Part shown: one piece after another, positions 8,715 to 18,438 of the stretch
Layout: each line of letters starts with the position of its first letter
Position numbering within the stretch: position 1 is the stretch's first letter
Source of the DNA: Halococcus agarilyticus
Lineage (GTDB): Archaea > Halobacteriota > Halobacteria > Halobacteriales > Halococcaceae
DNA: 64,000 bases
Direction: 5' to 3'
Assembly (NCBI RefSeq): GCF_000334895.1
Contig: NZ_BAFM01000007.1
Location: 1 to 64,000, forward strand
The notes under the pieces: model-generated
Told to the model about the DNA's origin: nothing
The model's database searches: none
The model's input: the letters and a program-made list of their open reading frames with translations, nothing else
Made by a program: the position numbers and the translations under genes

Positions 8715-9504
8715 GCACCAGAAGCGCCTCTCGGTGCCGAACTCGTGGCCCGTCGAGCGCAAGACCGAGACGTTCACCGTGAAGGCGGGCGCGGGCCCGC
8801 ACGGCGAGAGCGGCGTCCCGCTGCTCGTCGTGTTGCGCGACGTGCTCGGCTACGTCGACTCCCGGAAGGAGGCGCGCTACGCGCTGAACCAGGGCTCGGT
8901 GCTCGTGAACGGCGACGCGCTCGACGACGAGGAGCGCCCGATCGGGATGTTCGACATCCTGGAGTTCGACGAGCGGAACGAACACTACCGGGTGTTCCCC
9001 GACGAGGGCGGTCGGCTCGCGCTGACGCCGATCGACGCCGCGGACGCGGACTCGAAGCTCGGCAAGATCGAGGGCAAACAGCAGGTCCCCGGTGGTGCAA
9101 CGCAGCTCGCGCTCCACGACGGCCGCACCCTCGAAATCGACGACGCGAGCGAGTACGCCGGCAGTGACTCGATCGTGGTCGACGAGGACGACGAAATCCT
9201 CGCACACTTCCCCTACGAGGAGGGCGCGCTGGTGACCGCAGTCGAGGGTCGCCACGCCGGCGAGGTCGGCGAGATCGACGACATCCAGGTCACGCCGGGC
9301 AGCTCGTCGAACAACGTCACCGTCACCCAAGCGAACGGCGACGGGTTCGAGACGGTCGCAGAGTACGTGGTCGTTATCGACGAGAACTTCGTCGACGACG
9401 AGGCCACGGACGACGCCGGCGAGACCGCGGACGACGCGGACACGGCGGCGGACGACGAGGCCGAAGCGGACGACGACGCTGACGACGGAGGTGACGACGA
9501 ATGA
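8707..9504 (+). CDS. rps4e: 30S ribosomal protein S4e
   Basis: The 265-residue archaeal/eukaryotic S4e begins [19 protein letters not shown]. An S4 RNA-binding domain ([23 protein letters not shown], split about residues 42-66) is followed by the central domain and a KOW segment ([20 protein letters not shown]). It ends with an Asp/Glu/Ala tail of about 40 residues. It overlaps rpl24 by 8 bp and rpl5 by 4 bp. Confidence 0.96.
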   Translation: MSKHQKRLSVPNSWPVERKTETFTVKAGAGPHGESGVPLLVVLRDVLGYVDSRKEARYALNQGSVLVNGDALDDEERPIGMFDILEFDERNEHYRVFPDEGGRLALTPIDAADADSKLGKIEGKQQVPGGATQLALHDGRTLEIDDASEYAGSDSIVVDEDDEILAHFPYEEGALVTAVEGRHAGEVGEIDDIQVTPGSSSNNVTVTQANGDGFETVAEYVVVIDENFVDDEATDDAGETADDADTAADDEAEADDDADDGGDDE

Positions 9505-10019
9505 GCGAAGCCGCGGAGTTCCACGCGATGCGCGAGCCCGTGGTCGAGAAGGTCGTCGTCCACATGGGCGTCGGCGAGGGTGGTCGCGAGCTCGCGAACG
9601 CCGAGGAGATCCTCGAGGCCGTCACCGGCCAGGAGAGCGTGCGGACGCGCGCCCGGGCGACCGAGCCCGAGTTCGACATCCGCGAGGGCGACCCGATCGG
9701 CGCGAAGGTCACCCTTCGCGGCGAGACCGCCGAGTCGTTCCTCGACACCGCGCTCGACCTCGCGGACGTCTCACGCACCCAGTTCGACCAGACCGGCAAC
9801 GTGAGCTTCGGGATCGCCGAACACACCGAGTTCCCCGACCAGGAGTACGACCCGAACGTCGGGATCTACGGCCTCGACGTCACGGTCAACCTCAACCGAC
9901 CCGGCGCACGGGTGAAACGACGGAACAAGGCCACGCGCCAGCTGCCGAGCCGTCACCGGCTCGACGTCGAGGACGCAATCGCGTTCCTCGAGAACGAATT
10001 CGACGTGGAGGTACAATGA
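9501..10019 (+). CDS. rpl5: 50S ribosomal protein L5
   Basis: This 172-residue L5 has [20 protein letters not shown] near residue 13 and FGIAEHTEF followed by [20 protein letters not shown]5 binds 5S rRNA with L18 and touches the P-site tRNA. ATGA junctions join it to rps4e and rps14. Confidence 0.96.
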   Translation: MSEAAEFHAMREPVVEKVVVHMGVGEGGRELANAEEILEAVTGQESVRTRARATEPEFDIREGDPIGAKVTLRGETAESFLDTALDLADVSRTQFDQTGNVSFGIAEHTEFPDQEYDPNVGIYGLDVTVNLNRPGARVKRRNKATRQLPSRHRLDVEDAIAFLENEFDVEVQ

Positions 10020-10189
10020 GCGAGAGCGAAACCGACACCGGCGAACACGCGACGAAGCGAACAGGTCAGTTGGAGGACTGCCAGCGCTGCGGGCGCAAGC
10101 AGGGCCTCGTCGGGAAGTACGACATCTGGCTCTGCCGACAGTGCTTCCGCGAGATCGCCCGCGGCATGGGATTCAGGAAGTACAAATGA
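10016..10189 (+). CDS. rps14: 30S ribosomal protein S14 (zinc-binding, short form)
   Basis: The 57-residue S14 starts at ATG 10016, overlapping the rpl5 stop. Two CxxC pairs, CQRC (about residues 26-29) and CRQC (41-44), form the zinc ribbon, and it ends with the family motif [14 protein letters not shown]14 is needed in the 30S head. ATGA overlap with rps8. Confidence 0.95.
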   Translation: MSESETDTGEHATKRTGQLEDCQRCGRKQGLVGKYDIWLCRQCFREIARGMGFRKYK

Positions 10190-10578
10190 CGAACAACGAT
10201 CCGCTTGCAGACGCTTTGTCGGGGCTCGACAACGCCGGCCGCGTCGGCAAGCTCAATCTGACCGTACAGCCCGCCTCGAACACGATCGGCTCGGTGCTGG
10301 AAGTCATCTACGACCGGGGCTACATCGACGGCTTCGAGTTCGTGGAGGACGGCCGGGCCGGCGAGTTCGAGGTCGAACTCAGCGGCGCGATCAACCGCTG
10401 TGGCGTCGTCAAACCCCGCTACTCCGCGGGGGCCGACGAGTTCGAGAAGTGGGAGAAGCGGTTCCTCCCGGCTCGGGACTACGGCACGCTGATCGTGACG
10501 ACGAGCCACGGCGTGATGAGCCACTACGAGGCCAGAGAGCAGGGTCTCGGTGGCGAGGTGCTCGCGTACGTCTACTGA
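10186..10578 (+). CDS. rps8: 30S ribosomal protein S8
   Basis: The 130-residue S8 starts at ATG 10186 ([19 protein letters not shown]); frames further upstream belong to rps14. The C-terminal signature [23 protein letters not shown] is complete apart from archaeal variants. S8 binds the central domain of 16S rRNA. Confidence 0.96.
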   Translation: MTNNDPLADALSGLDNAGRVGKLNLTVQPASNTIGSVLEVIYDRGYIDGFEFVEDGRAGEFEVELSGAINRCGVVKPRYSAGADEFEKWEKRFLPARDYGTLIVTTSHGVMSHYEAREQGLGGEVLAYVY

Positions 10579-10580
10579 CA

Positions 10581-11129
10581 ATGACAGAACAACGACTCCA
10601 GATCCCGGACGACGTAACCGTCGAAGTCGATCGCTTCGACGTCACGGTCTCCGGTCCAGAAGGCAACGTCACGCGACGGCTGTGGTTCCCGAACGTCTCC
10701 ATCAGTGTCGAGGATAGCGAGGTCGTGATCGCGAGCGACGCCGACGACGCGAAGACGACCGCGACGACGACCACGTTCCGGAGCCACATCGCGAACGCCA
10801 TCCACGGCGTGCGCGAGGGGTGGACCTACGAGATGGAAGTGTTCTACTCGCACTTCCCGATGCAGGTCCGCGCCGAGGACGGCGACGTCGTGATCCAGAA
10901 CTTCCTCGGCGAGAAAGCGCCGCGCCGGACGCCGGTCCACGGCGACACCGAGGTCGAGATCGACGACGAACGAGTCACGCTCTCCGGGCCGAACAAGGAG
11001 GACGTGGGCCAGACTGCCGCGGACATCGAACAGCTCACCCGCGTCAGCGGCAAGGACACGCGAGTGTTCCAGGACGGTGTGTACATCACCGAGAAACCCC
11101 AGAAGGCGGAGGTGAGTGCCGATGGCTGA
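10581..11129 (+). CDS. rpl6: 50S ribosomal protein L6
   Basis: The 182-residue protein has the two-domain L6 fold. It begins [20 protein letters not shown] and has the archaeal pattern [21 protein letters not shown] and [19 protein letters not shown] near the end. L6 lies at the factor-binding region. Its last 8 bp overlap rpl32e. Confidence 0.96.
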   Translation: MTEQRLQIPDDVTVEVDRFDVTVSGPEGNVTRRLWFPNVSISVEDSEVVIASDADDAKTTATTTTFRSHIANAIHGVREGWTYEMEVFYSHFPMQVRAEDGDVVIQNFLGEKAPRRTPVHGDTEVEIDDERVTLSGPNKEDVGQTAADIEQLTRVSGKDTRVFQDGVYITEKPQKAEVSADG

Positions 11130-12084
11130 CGAGGGGTTCGAGTACCCGGCCGACGACCTCACGGCGATCGACGGGATCGGCGAGGAGAAGGCCGACGACC
11201 TTCAGGAAGCGGGCTACGAGACGGTCGACGACCTGCGCGACGCCGATCAGGACGACCTCGCGGAGGTCGAAGGAGTCGGCAACGCGCTCGCCGCGCGGAT
11301 CAAGGCCGACGTCGACGAACTCGACGTCGACGACGAGGCTGCGGAAGCCGACGACGAAACCGATGGTGAGGACGAAGCCGACGACGGGACCGACGAGGTT
11401 CCGGACGACCTCACCGACGTCAGCGGCGTCGGCGACGCGAAGGCCGACACGCTGCGCGAGGCTGGCTTCGAGTCCGTCGAGGACCTTCGCCGGGCCGAGC
11501 AGTCGGAACTCGCGGAGATCGAGGGGATCGGCAACGCGCTCGCCGCGCGGATCAAGGCCGACGTCGGCGGGCTCGAAGTCGCCGAGGAGACCGAGACCGA
11601 GGTCGAAGACGAGACCGAACCCGAGGAGGACGTCGAGACGGAGCTCCGTCCACGCGGTCTCGCCGACAAGACGCCCGAGCTCGACGAGGAGGAGAACCGA
11701 CTGCTCGCGGGGCGTCGGCGCGACTCGGGACCGGCGTTCGACCGGCAGAACCACCACATGAAGAAGCGAGTCTCGACCTCGTGGCGACGACCCACCGGAA
11801 CGCTCTCGAAGCAGCGCCGGGGCGTCAAGGGCAAGGGCGCGACCGTCGAGGCGGGCTATCGGACCGCGAAGCCGGTTCGAGGCCGCCATCCGAGCGGGTT
11901 CGAGGAGGTCCGTGTGGAGAACACGGACGATCTGGAGGGCGTCGACGGCGACACCGAAGCGGTGCGGATCGGGTCGTCGGTCGGCGGCCGGAAGCGCGAA
12001 CGCATCGAGGAGCAAGCGGAGGACGACGGGATCAGAGTACTGAACCCGACCTACGTCGAAGTCGAGGTGAACGGAGATGACTGA
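11122..12084 (+). CDS. rpl32e: 50S ribosomal protein L32e with two N-terminal helix-hairpin-helix modules
   Basis: The 320-residue protein starts at ATG 11122; a GTG six bases upstream is also possible. Residues about 10-66 and 93-153 are two copies of a helix-hairpin-helix module ([19 protein letters not shown] and [18 protein letters not shown], each with a second hairpin [10 protein letters not shown]), joined by an Asp/Glu linker. The L32e core follows from about residue 180 with [20 protein letters not shown] and [15 protein letters not shown]. One such module in the N-terminal extension is known in haloarchaeal L32e; two plus one in S3 is notable. Confidence 0.96.
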   Translation: MADEGFEYPADDLTAIDGIGEEKADDLQEAGYETVDDLRDADQDDLAEVEGVGNALAARIKADVDELDVDDEAAEADDETDGEDEADDGTDEVPDDLTDVSGVGDAKADTLREAGFESVEDLRRAEQSELAEIEGIGNALAARIKADVGGLEVAEETETEVEDETEPEEDVETELRPRGLADKTPELDEEENRLLAGRRRDSGPAFDRQNHHMKKRVSTSWRRPTGTLSKQRRGVKGKGATVEAGYRTAKPVRGRHPSGFEEVRVENTDDLEGVDGDTEAVRIGSSVGGRKRERIEEQAEDDGIRVLNPTYVEVEVNGDD

Positions 12085-12538
12085 TCTGACCGCACAGCGA
12101 CGCCTGGCCGCGGACGTCCTCGACGTCGGGAAGAACCGTGTCTGGTTCGACCCCGACGCCCAGGGCGAGATCGCGGAGGCGATCACCCGCGAGGACATCC
12201 GCGAGCAGATCGCCAACGGAACAATCGAATCGAAGGACGCGAAGTCGAACTCCCGAGGCCGCGCGCGCGAACGCGAGGCGAAACGCGCCGCCGGCCACCG
12301 CAGCGGCCCCGGCACGCGGAAGGGGACCGCCGGAGCCCGCGAGGACCGCAAGGACGCGTGGGTCTCGCGGATCCGCGCCCAGCGCCGCCGGCTGAAGGAG
12401 CTGCGCGCCGACGGGACGCTCGATCGAACCCAGTACCGCGCGCTCTACGACAAGGCGGGCGGCGGCGAGTTCGACAGCGTCGACAGGCTAGAGACGTTCG
12501 CCACGAACGAGTACGACGTCGATATCGAGGAGGAATAA
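12077..12538 (+). CDS. rpl19e: 50S ribosomal protein L19e
   Basis: This 153-residue protein has the family N-terminus [20 protein letters not shown] and a basic central helix region ([20 protein letters not shown]). L19e is archaeal/eukaryotic-specific and bridges the subunits. It overlaps rpl32e by 8 bp. Confidence 0.96.
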   Translation: MTDLTAQRRLAADVLDVGKNRVWFDPDAQGEIAEAITREDIREQIANGTIESKDAKSNSRGRAREREAKRAAGHRSGPGTRKGTAGAREDRKDAWVSRIRAQRRRLKELRADGTLDRTQYRALYDKAGGGEFDSVDRLETFATNEYDVDIEEE

Positions 12539-12540
12539 GT

Positions 12541-13122
12541 ATGGCAACAGGACCACGATACAACGTTCCGATGCGCCGCCGGCGCGAGGTCCGGACGGAT
12601 TACCATCAGCGGTTGCGCCTGTTGAAATCAGGCAAACCCCGACTGGTTGCTCGCAAGAGCAACCGCCACGTCAGGGCGCAGCTGGTGACTCCCGGCCCCG
12701 ACGGCGACGAAACGCACGCGAGCGCGAGCTCCGGCGACCTCGCCGAGTACGGCTGGGAGGCTCCCACCGGGAACCTTCCCAGTGCCTATCTCACGGGGTT
12801 GCTCGCGGGGCTGCGCGCGCGAGACACCGATGTCGACGAGGCAGTGCTCGACATCGGCCTCAACACCGCGACGCCCGGCAACAAGGTGTTCGCGATCCAG
12901 GAGGGCGCGATCGATGCTGGACTCCGCGTTCCGCACAACGAATCGGTGTTCGCGGACTGGTCGCGCACCAGCGGCGAGCACGTCGCGGAGTACGCCGAGA
13001 ACCGGGACGAACAGCTGTACTCCGGCGAGTTCGACGCGACCGAGCTGCCGGCACACTTCGAGGAGGTACGTCAGGACATCATGGACGCATTCGACCACGA
13101 GCTTGGAGGCACCGATGAGTAG
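12541..13122 (+). CDS. rpl18: 50S ribosomal protein L18
   Basis: The 193-residue L18 begins [20 protein letters not shown] and has [15 protein letters not shown] near residue 37, the 5S rRNA-binding start of the family. The middle shows [12 protein letters not shown] and [19 protein letters not shown]. It overlaps rps5 by 8 bp. Confidence 0.96.
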   Translation: MATGPRYNVPMRRRREVRTDYHQRLRLLKSGKPRLVARKSNRHVRAQLVTPGPDGDETHASASSGDLAEYGWEAPTGNLPSAYLTGLLAGLRARDTDVDEAVLDIGLNTATPGNKVFAIQEGAIDAGLRVPHNESVFADWSRTSGEHVAEYAENRDEQLYSGEFDATELPAHFEEVRQDIMDAFDHELGGTDE

Positions 13123-13750
13123 ACGCGGCTGGGAGCCGCGCACGCGGCTCGGCAAGCAGGTCGCAGAAGAGGAGATCACCACGATGGAGGAGGCGCTGAA
13201 CTCGGGCCTCCCGCTGAAGGAGCCCGAGATCACCGACCAGCTCCTCCCCGGGCTCGAGGACGACGTCCTCGACATCAACATGGTTCAGCGGATGACCGAC
13301 TCCGGGCGGCGAGTCAAGTTCCGGTGTGTGGTCGCGATCGGCAATCGTGATGGGTACGTCGGCTACGCCGAAGGCCGCGACGACCAGGTGGGCTCGGCGA
13401 TTCAGAAGGCGATCGGGATCGCGAAGCTCAACGTCGTCAACGTCTCGCGGGGCTGTGGCTCGTGGGAGTGTGGCTGCGGCCGCCCCCACACCGTTGCGCT
13501 CCGCACCAGCGGGAAGGCGGGCAGCGTCGAGGTCGAGCTCCGGCCCGCACCGCGCGGGCTCGGGCTCGCGGGCGGGGAGACCGTCCGCTCGGTGCTCGAA
13601 CTCGCCGGGATCGAGGACATCTGGACGCGTTCGTCGGGGACGACCCGGACGACGGTGAACTTCGCGAAGGCGACGTTCAACGCGCTCCGGGCGACCGGCG
13701 AGGCCAGAGTCCCCAAAGAAACCCGCCGCAAGCGGGAGGTGATCGAGTGA
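13115..13750 (+). CDS. rps5: 30S ribosomal protein S5
   Basis: The 211-residue protein starts at ATG 13115 ([20 protein letters not shown]). It has the S5 double-stranded-RNA-binding domain [20 protein letters not shown] and the C-terminal domain with [19 protein letters not shown]. It overlaps rpl18 by 8 bp and rpl30 by one base. Confidence 0.96.
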   Translation: MSRRGWEPRTRLGKQVAEEEITTMEEALNSGLPLKEPEITDQLLPGLEDDVLDINMVQRMTDSGRRVKFRCVVAIGNRDGYVGYAEGRDDQVGSAIQKAIGIAKLNVVNVSRGCGSWECGCGRPHTVALRTSGKAGSVEVELRPAPRGLGLAGGETVRSVLELAGIEDIWTRSSGTTRTTVNFAKATFNALRATGEARVPKETRRKREVIE

Positions 13751-14214
13751 TGCAAGCGCTCGTCCAGCTCCGCGGCGAGGTCAACATGAGCCAGGAAGTT
13801 CGTGATACGCTCTCGATGCTCAACGTCCACAGCACCAACCACTGTGCGCTGGTGCCCGAGACCGACACGTATCGGGGGATGATCACGAAGGTCAACGACT
13901 ACGTGGCCTACGGCGAGCCGAGCCAGGCGGTGCTCGAACGCACTCTCAGCACGCGGGCCGAGCCTGCAGAGGGAACAGGCGAAATCGACGACGAGTGGGT
14001 CGGCGAGAACACCGACTACGACGACCTCGCGGGGCTCGCGGCGGCGCTGCTCGACGAGGAGACCACGCTGCGGGAGGCGGGGCTCGCCCCCGCGCTTCGG
14101 CTCCACCCGCCGCGCGGCGGCCACGACGGCGTCAAACACCCGACGCCGGAGGGCGGCGAGCTCGGCAAGCACGACACCGACGGCATCGATGCGCTGCTGA
14201 CGGCGATGCGGTAA
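13750..14214 (+). CDS. rpl30: 50S ribosomal protein L30
   Basis: The 154-residue archaeal long-form L30 (L7e type) includes QLRGEVNMSQEVRDTLSMLN and NHCALVPETDTYRGMITKVN in the ferredoxin-like domain, then the C-terminal RLHPPRGGHDGVKHPTPEGG loop. TGATG junction with rps5. Confidence 0.95.
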   Translation: MQALVQLRGEVNMSQEVRDTLSMLNVHSTNHCALVPETDTYRGMITKVNDYVAYGEPSQAVLERTLSTRAEPAEGTGEIDDEWVGENTDYDDLAGLAAALLDEETTLREAGLAPALRLHPPRGGHDGVKHPTPEGGELGKHDTDGIDALLTAMR

Positions 14215-14239
14215 TCACGCGGTTCACACGATCACGACA

Positions 14240-14758
14240 ATGACAAGCAAGAAACGACGCCAGCGCGGGTCGCGCACCCACGGCGGCGGCTCCCACAAGA
14301 ACCGACGCGGGGCCGGCCACCGGGGCGGGCGCGGACGTGCGGGGCGTGACGATCACGAGTTCCACAACTACGGACCGCTCGGCAAACACGGGTTCGACCG
14401 CCCGGAGAAGGTCAAGGAGGAGATCCACACGATCGACGTGCGCGAACTCGACGAGGACGCGGCGCTGTACGCCGCCGAGGACCTCGCCGAGGACACCGAC
14501 GACGGCTACCGACTCGACGCGCGTGACGTCGTCGAGGACGGGCACGAGGCCGACGTCGTGAAGGTGCTCGGCGGCGGCCAGGTCCGCCAGGCGCTGTCGG
14601 TGACCGCCGACGCGTTTTCGGATAGCGCCCGCGACCTGCTCGACGAGGCGGGTGGCGAGGCCGTTCTGAGCGATCGCGGGGAGGAACGGCTCGCCGACGC
14701 GGAGGACGACACCGACGACGAGGACTCGGACGAAGAAGCTACAAGCGCGGAGTCCTGA
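14240..14758 (+). CDS. rpl15: 50S ribosomal protein L15
   Basis: The 172-residue protein has the basic Gly-rich N-terminus (RTHGGGSHKNRRGAGHRGGR) typical of L15 and the globular part with VVKVLGGGQVRQALSVTADAF. A strongly acidic tail of about 20 residues ends the protein. It is 10 bp before secY. Confidence 0.95.
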   Translation: MTSKKRRQRGSRTHGGGSHKNRRGAGHRGGRGRAGRDDHEFHNYGPLGKHGFDRPEKVKEEIHTIDVRELDEDAALYAAEDLAEDTDDGYRLDARDVVEDGHEADVVKVLGGGQVRQALSVTADAFSDSARDLLDEAGGEAVLSDRGEERLADAEDDTDDEDSDEEATSAES

Positions 14759-14768
14759 GGTCGCGCAA

Positions 14769-16202
14769 ATGGGTTGGAAGGAGACCGCCGAACCGGTGCT
14801 GACGCGGATGCCCTCCGTCCGGCGACCGGAGGGCCACGTGCCCTTCAGACGCAAGCTCGGGTGGACGGCGGGCGTGCTCGTCCTGTACTTTTTCCTGACG
14901 AACGTCACGCTCTACGGGCTGCCGTCCGCGCAGGCCGGCAGCGATCTGTTCGGTCAGTTCCGAACGATCCTCGCGGGGGCCACGGGATCGATCCTCCAGC
15001 TCGGGATCGGCCCGATCGTGACCGCGAGCATCGTGCTCCAGCTGCTCGGCGGGGCCAACCTCCTCGGACTCGACACCTCCGACCCGCGTGATCAGATCCT
15101 CTATCAGGGGCTCCAGAAGTTCCTCGTGATCGTGATGATCTGCATCACGGGGCTGCCGATGGTGTTCGCGGGCAACTTCCTTCCGGCGAGCGAACAGCTC
15201 GCCGCATCGCTCGGGATCGGCGTCTTCGGGGTGAAGTGGCTCATGTTCGCCCAGATCTTCGTCGGCGGGGTGTTGATCCTGTTCATGGACGAGGTCATCT
15301 CGAAGTGGGGCGTCGGCTCGGGGATCGGGCTGTTCATCGTCGCCGGCGTGAGTCAGAGCCTCGTCGGCGGGTTCATCGGTGCGGAGGGGTTCTTCGCGAG
15401 CTGGTTCGGCATCCTGACCGGCGCGATCGAGGTCTCGCCGCTGACCAGCGCGGGCCTCCAGACGCTGCTGCTCGGCGCGGGCGACCTCATTCCGCTGTTC
15501 ACCACCGTCCTGATCTTCGTGGTGGTGGTGTATGCCGAAAGCGTCCGGGTCGAAATCCCGCTCAGCCACGCGCGGGTCAAGGGCGCACGCGGTCGGTTCC
15601 CGGTGAAGCTGATCTACGCCAGCGTCCTCCCGATGATCCTCGTGCGCGCGGTCCAGGCCAACATCCAGTTTCTCGGACGGATCCTCAACTCCCAGTTCGG
15701 GCTGCCAGCGTGGGCGGGCGTCTACGGCTCCAACGGCCAGCCAGTCTCCGGGTTGTTCTACTACTTCGCGCCGATCTACACGCCGCAGGACTGGATCGGG
15801 GTGAGCCAGGCGACGTGGCAGGTCGCGCTCCGGATCGGGGTCGACCTCACGTTCATGGTGATCGGCGGCGCGATCTTCGCGATCTTCTGGGTCGAGACTG
15901 CCGACATGGGCCCCGAGGCCACCGCGAAACAGATCCAGGACTCCGGGATGCAGATCCCCGGCTTCCGGCAGAACCCCGGCGTGATCGAGAAGGTGCTCGA
16001 ACGGTACATCCCCCAGGTCACGGTGATCGGCGGGGCGCTGGTGGGGCTGCTCGCGGTCGGCGCGAACATGCTCGGGACCATCGGCGCGGTCGGTGGGACG
16101 GGCCTCCTGCTGACGGTCTCGATCACCTACAAGCTCTACGAGGAGATCGCGGAGGAGCAGCTCATGGAGATGCACCCCATGATGCGTCAGATGTTCGGTT
16201 GA
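14769..16202 (+). CDS. secY: Preprotein translocase subunit SecY
   Basis: The 477-residue SecY has about ten hydrophobic segments. It begins MGWKETAEPVLTRMPSVRRP and keeps archaeal SecY landmarks: the plug-region serine/glycine stretch after TM1, SKWGVGSGIGLFIVAGV near residue 178, and a C-terminal segment IGGALVGLLAVGANMLGTIG. With SecE and SEC61beta it forms the protein-conducting channel. It closes the ribosomal operon. Haloarchaea often have adenylate kinase next; here a repeat-rich gap follows instead. Confidence 0.97.
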   Translation: MGWKETAEPVLTRMPSVRRPEGHVPFRRKLGWTAGVLVLYFFLTNVTLYGLPSAQAGSDLFGQFRTILAGATGSILQLGIGPIVTASIVLQLLGGANLLGLDTSDPRDQILYQGLQKFLVIVMICITGLPMVFAGNFLPASEQLAASLGIGVFGVKWLMFAQIFVGGVLILFMDEVISKWGVGSGIGLFIVAGVSQSLVGGFIGAEGFFASWFGILTGAIEVSPLTSAGLQTLLLGAGDLIPLFTTVLIFVVVVYAESVRVEIPLSHARVKGARGRFPVKLIYASVLPMILVRAVQANIQFLGRILNSQFGLPAWAGVYGSNGQPVSGLFYYFAPIYTPQDWIGVSQATWQVALRIGVDLTFMVIGGAIFAIFWVETADMGPEATAKQIQDSGMQIPGFRQNPGVIEKVLERYIPQVTVIGGALVGLLAVGANMLGTIGAVGGTGLLLTVSITYKLYEEIAEEQLMEMHPMMRQMFG

Positions 16203-16500
16203 ACGTTTTGCTGCGGGGGGTCGCGCTCCCTGCGGTCGCGCTCGACCCCTTGCAAAAACGTTCACCGGAGCGGCGTAGCCGCACCGAGCCCTCGTTCGCT
16301 TCGTCTTCGCACGGCTTCGCCGCGCGAACGGCCCGTGGGACCTTCGGTCCCACGCTGCTCACGAGGACATCAAAAACACCCGCTCACTCGCTCCCTACGG
16401 TCGCTCGTTCTCACGGTAGCATTGCTGGCGCTCTCCGCACTACTCCGCACCGCTCCGCACCGAACAGCCACGCTCGACTCGAACTCCCGACTCCGTAGCC
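16203..16500. repeat. Dispersed intergenic repeat island 1 (hairpin-rich)
   Basis: The gap between secY and the phosphatase gene (16203-16551) holds no credible gene. It contains CTCCCTGCGGTCG (16226-16238), 13 bases, then GCAAAAAC (16252-16259). A perfect hairpin GTGGGACC-TTC-GGTCCCAC follows at 16335-16353, then AAAAACACCCGCTCACTC (16372-16389) and CGGTAGCATTGCT. The same blocks in the same order, minus the middle 80-90 bases with the hairpin, occur at 22911-23005, so this is a dispersed element. Confidence 0.7.
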
Positions 16501-16551
16501 TCGGGCGAGCCAACCGCAACGCCGATGCGCCTCGGTTTCGACTGTCGGGCT

Positions 16552-18303
16552 ATGGCGAACGACGCGAGTATCGGCGGGCGCGACGAACTCCGGAGCGGAG
16601 CGGACGACCACTCGGCGCTGCTGTCGACGCTCGACTCACACGACCTCGCGACCGCGGTGGCTCCCTCCGCAGCGAGCGATGCGTCGGTCTTCGATTTCGA
16701 TCCCCGGGCCGACCCGGCCGAGACCTTCCCCCAGTCGGTCGCGAGCGGCGGGCCGACGCCGACGGGCGTCATCCTCTGGACGCGCATCGCGCCCGACGCC
16801 TTCGACGCTACCGAACCCCTCGCAGTCGAGGTCGCCGACGACGCAGGGTTCGAGAACGTCGTGTACAGCGGTGTCACCGACGATGCTCGCTGGATCCGCG
16901 CGCACGACCACACGGTGAACGTCGATCTCGACGACAATCTCGCCCCGAACGAGACGTACCACTACCGGTTCGTCCACGACGGGGTGGCGTCGAAGACCGG
17001 CCAGTGCCGGACGCTTCCCCGGCCGGACGACTCGCCCGACTCGCTCCGCCTCGGCGTGCTCGCGTGCCAGAACTACCAGAACGGCTACTACCCCGCCTTC
17101 CACCACGTCGCCGAGGAGGACGTCGATTTCCTGGTTCACGTCGGCGACGCCATCTACGAATCCGACGCCGGCCACTTCAGCGGCCCCAACGTCGACGAGT
17201 ACGACCGCGAGAAGTCGTTCCCGAGCGGCCACGACCGCGTCCACGGTCTGGAGGACTATCGCTACCTCTATCGAAAGTATCGCTCGGACGAGTTCTATCA
17301 GGAGGCGCTCGAATCCCATACCCTGATCGCCAGCTGGGACGATCACGAGTTCGTCAACGACCTCCACTGGGACGACCGGCGGGACGCGCCATCGGGCGAC
17401 CACCCACGGGCCGACGACCCCGAGTTCATGACCGACCTCGTCGCCGACGCGATGCACGCGTGGTGGGAGTACATGCCCGCGCGCGTGGAGTACGACCCGA
17501 ACGGCGACTCGCTCCAGGAGCGTTTTCGACTGTGGCGCGACTTCGCGTTCGGGGACCTCGTGACGCTCGTGATGACCGACGAGCGCCTGTTTCGCGACCC
17601 CCCACGGGAAGCGATTCCGACGCCCGACAACGTGGGCCCACAGTACGAGCCGCCCGGCCGAACGATGCTCGGCGAGGAACAGCGCGAGTGGCTCATCGAC
17701 ACGGTCACCGGATCGACGTCGACGTGGACGGTCTGGGCCGACGAAGTGCTGACGGTGCCGCTTCGCCTGGGCTCCGGGCCATTGTCGATCTACCCGGTCC
17801 AGGGCGGGTGGGACGGCTACACGCGCGAACGCCAGCGCATCACGGAGTCGATCGGTGCGGCCGACGTCGACAACTACGTCACGCTCACCGGCGACATGCA
17901 CTGTTACGTGGCGGCGTACCAGCAGACCTCCTACCCGGGGCGAGTCTCGGGCGGTGAGGGCGTCGCGCCGGGCGACCGGATCGGCGTGGAGTTCATGACG
18001 CCCGCGGTGACCTCGCTCAACATCGCCGAGGCGCTCCGCCTCACGCGGGGCTGGCGCGGCAAACTCACCGAACCGCTGCTGACGTGGCTGGTCACGACGA
18101 TGAACCCCCACATCGACTTTTTCGACAGCCACAACTGGGGCTACTCGGTGGTCGAGTTCACGCGCGAGGACTGTACGTACGTGGGCTACGCGGTCGACAA
18201 GACGGTGAACTCGCCGGACGCCGACCGCTCCGTCGTCGCCGCCTATCGGGTGCCCGAGGGGGACGTGGAGCTCGAAGACGTGACCGACGAGTACCGCGAG
18301 TAG
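16552..18303 (+). CDS. PhoD-like alkaline phosphatase/phosphodiesterase
   Basis: The protein (583 residues from ATG 16552; an ATG at 16525 is also in frame) has the PhoD family N-terminal beta-sandwich with FPQSVASGGPTPTGVILWTR and the metallophosphatase core. Metal-binding motifs are VHVGDAIYE, SWDDHEFVND and LTGDMHCYVA. Family members hydrolyse phosphate mono- and diesters using Fe/Ca ions. Most PhoD proteins are exported by Tat, but no twin-arginine signal is visible from either start, so this one is probably cytoplasmic or its export signal is lost. The PiT permease at 52355 could share a phosphate-supply role, though they are not linked. Confidence 0.88.
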   Translation: MANDASIGGRDELRSGADDHSALLSTLDSHDLATAVAPSAASDASVFDFDPRADPAETFPQSVASGGPTPTGVILWTRIAPDAFDATEPLAVEVADDAGFENVVYSGVTDDARWIRAHDHTVNVDLDDNLAPNETYHYRFVHDGVASKTGQCRTLPRPDDSPDSLRLGVLACQNYQNGYYPAFHHVAEEDVDFLVHVGDAIYESDAGHFSGPNVDEYDREKSFPSGHDRVHGLEDYRYLYRKYRSDEFYQEALESHTLIASWDDHEFVNDLHWDDRRDAPSGDHPRADDPEFMTDLVADAMHAWWEYMPARVEYDPNGDSLQERFRLWRDFAFGDLVTLVMTDERLFRDPPREAIPTPDNVGPQYEPPGRTMLGEEQREWLIDTVTGSTSTWTVWADEVLTVPLRLGSGPLSIYPVQGGWDGYTRERQRITESIGAADVDNYVTLTGDMHCYVAAYQQTSYPGRVSGGEGVAPGDRIGVEFMTPAVTSLNIAEALRLTRGWRGKLTEPLLTWLVTTMNPHIDFFDSHNWGYSVVEFTREDCTYVGYAVDKTVNSPDADRSVVAAYRVPEGDVELEDVTDEYRE

Positions 18304-18438
18304 GTCCCGAGAGCGACCCTCGCCCCATCACGAACCACGAAAGCGACGCCGGCCGAGACCGCGACCACCGAGCGGCGGGGAATGGAAATTCACTTACCCG
18401 CCCCGGCGAAGGACGGGTATGGTTCGAGGGCGGTACGC

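Noticed and set aside
10016-10189. rps14 as truncated gene because it is only 57 codons
   Set aside because: Archaeal zinc-type S14 is naturally this short and all four cysteines are present.
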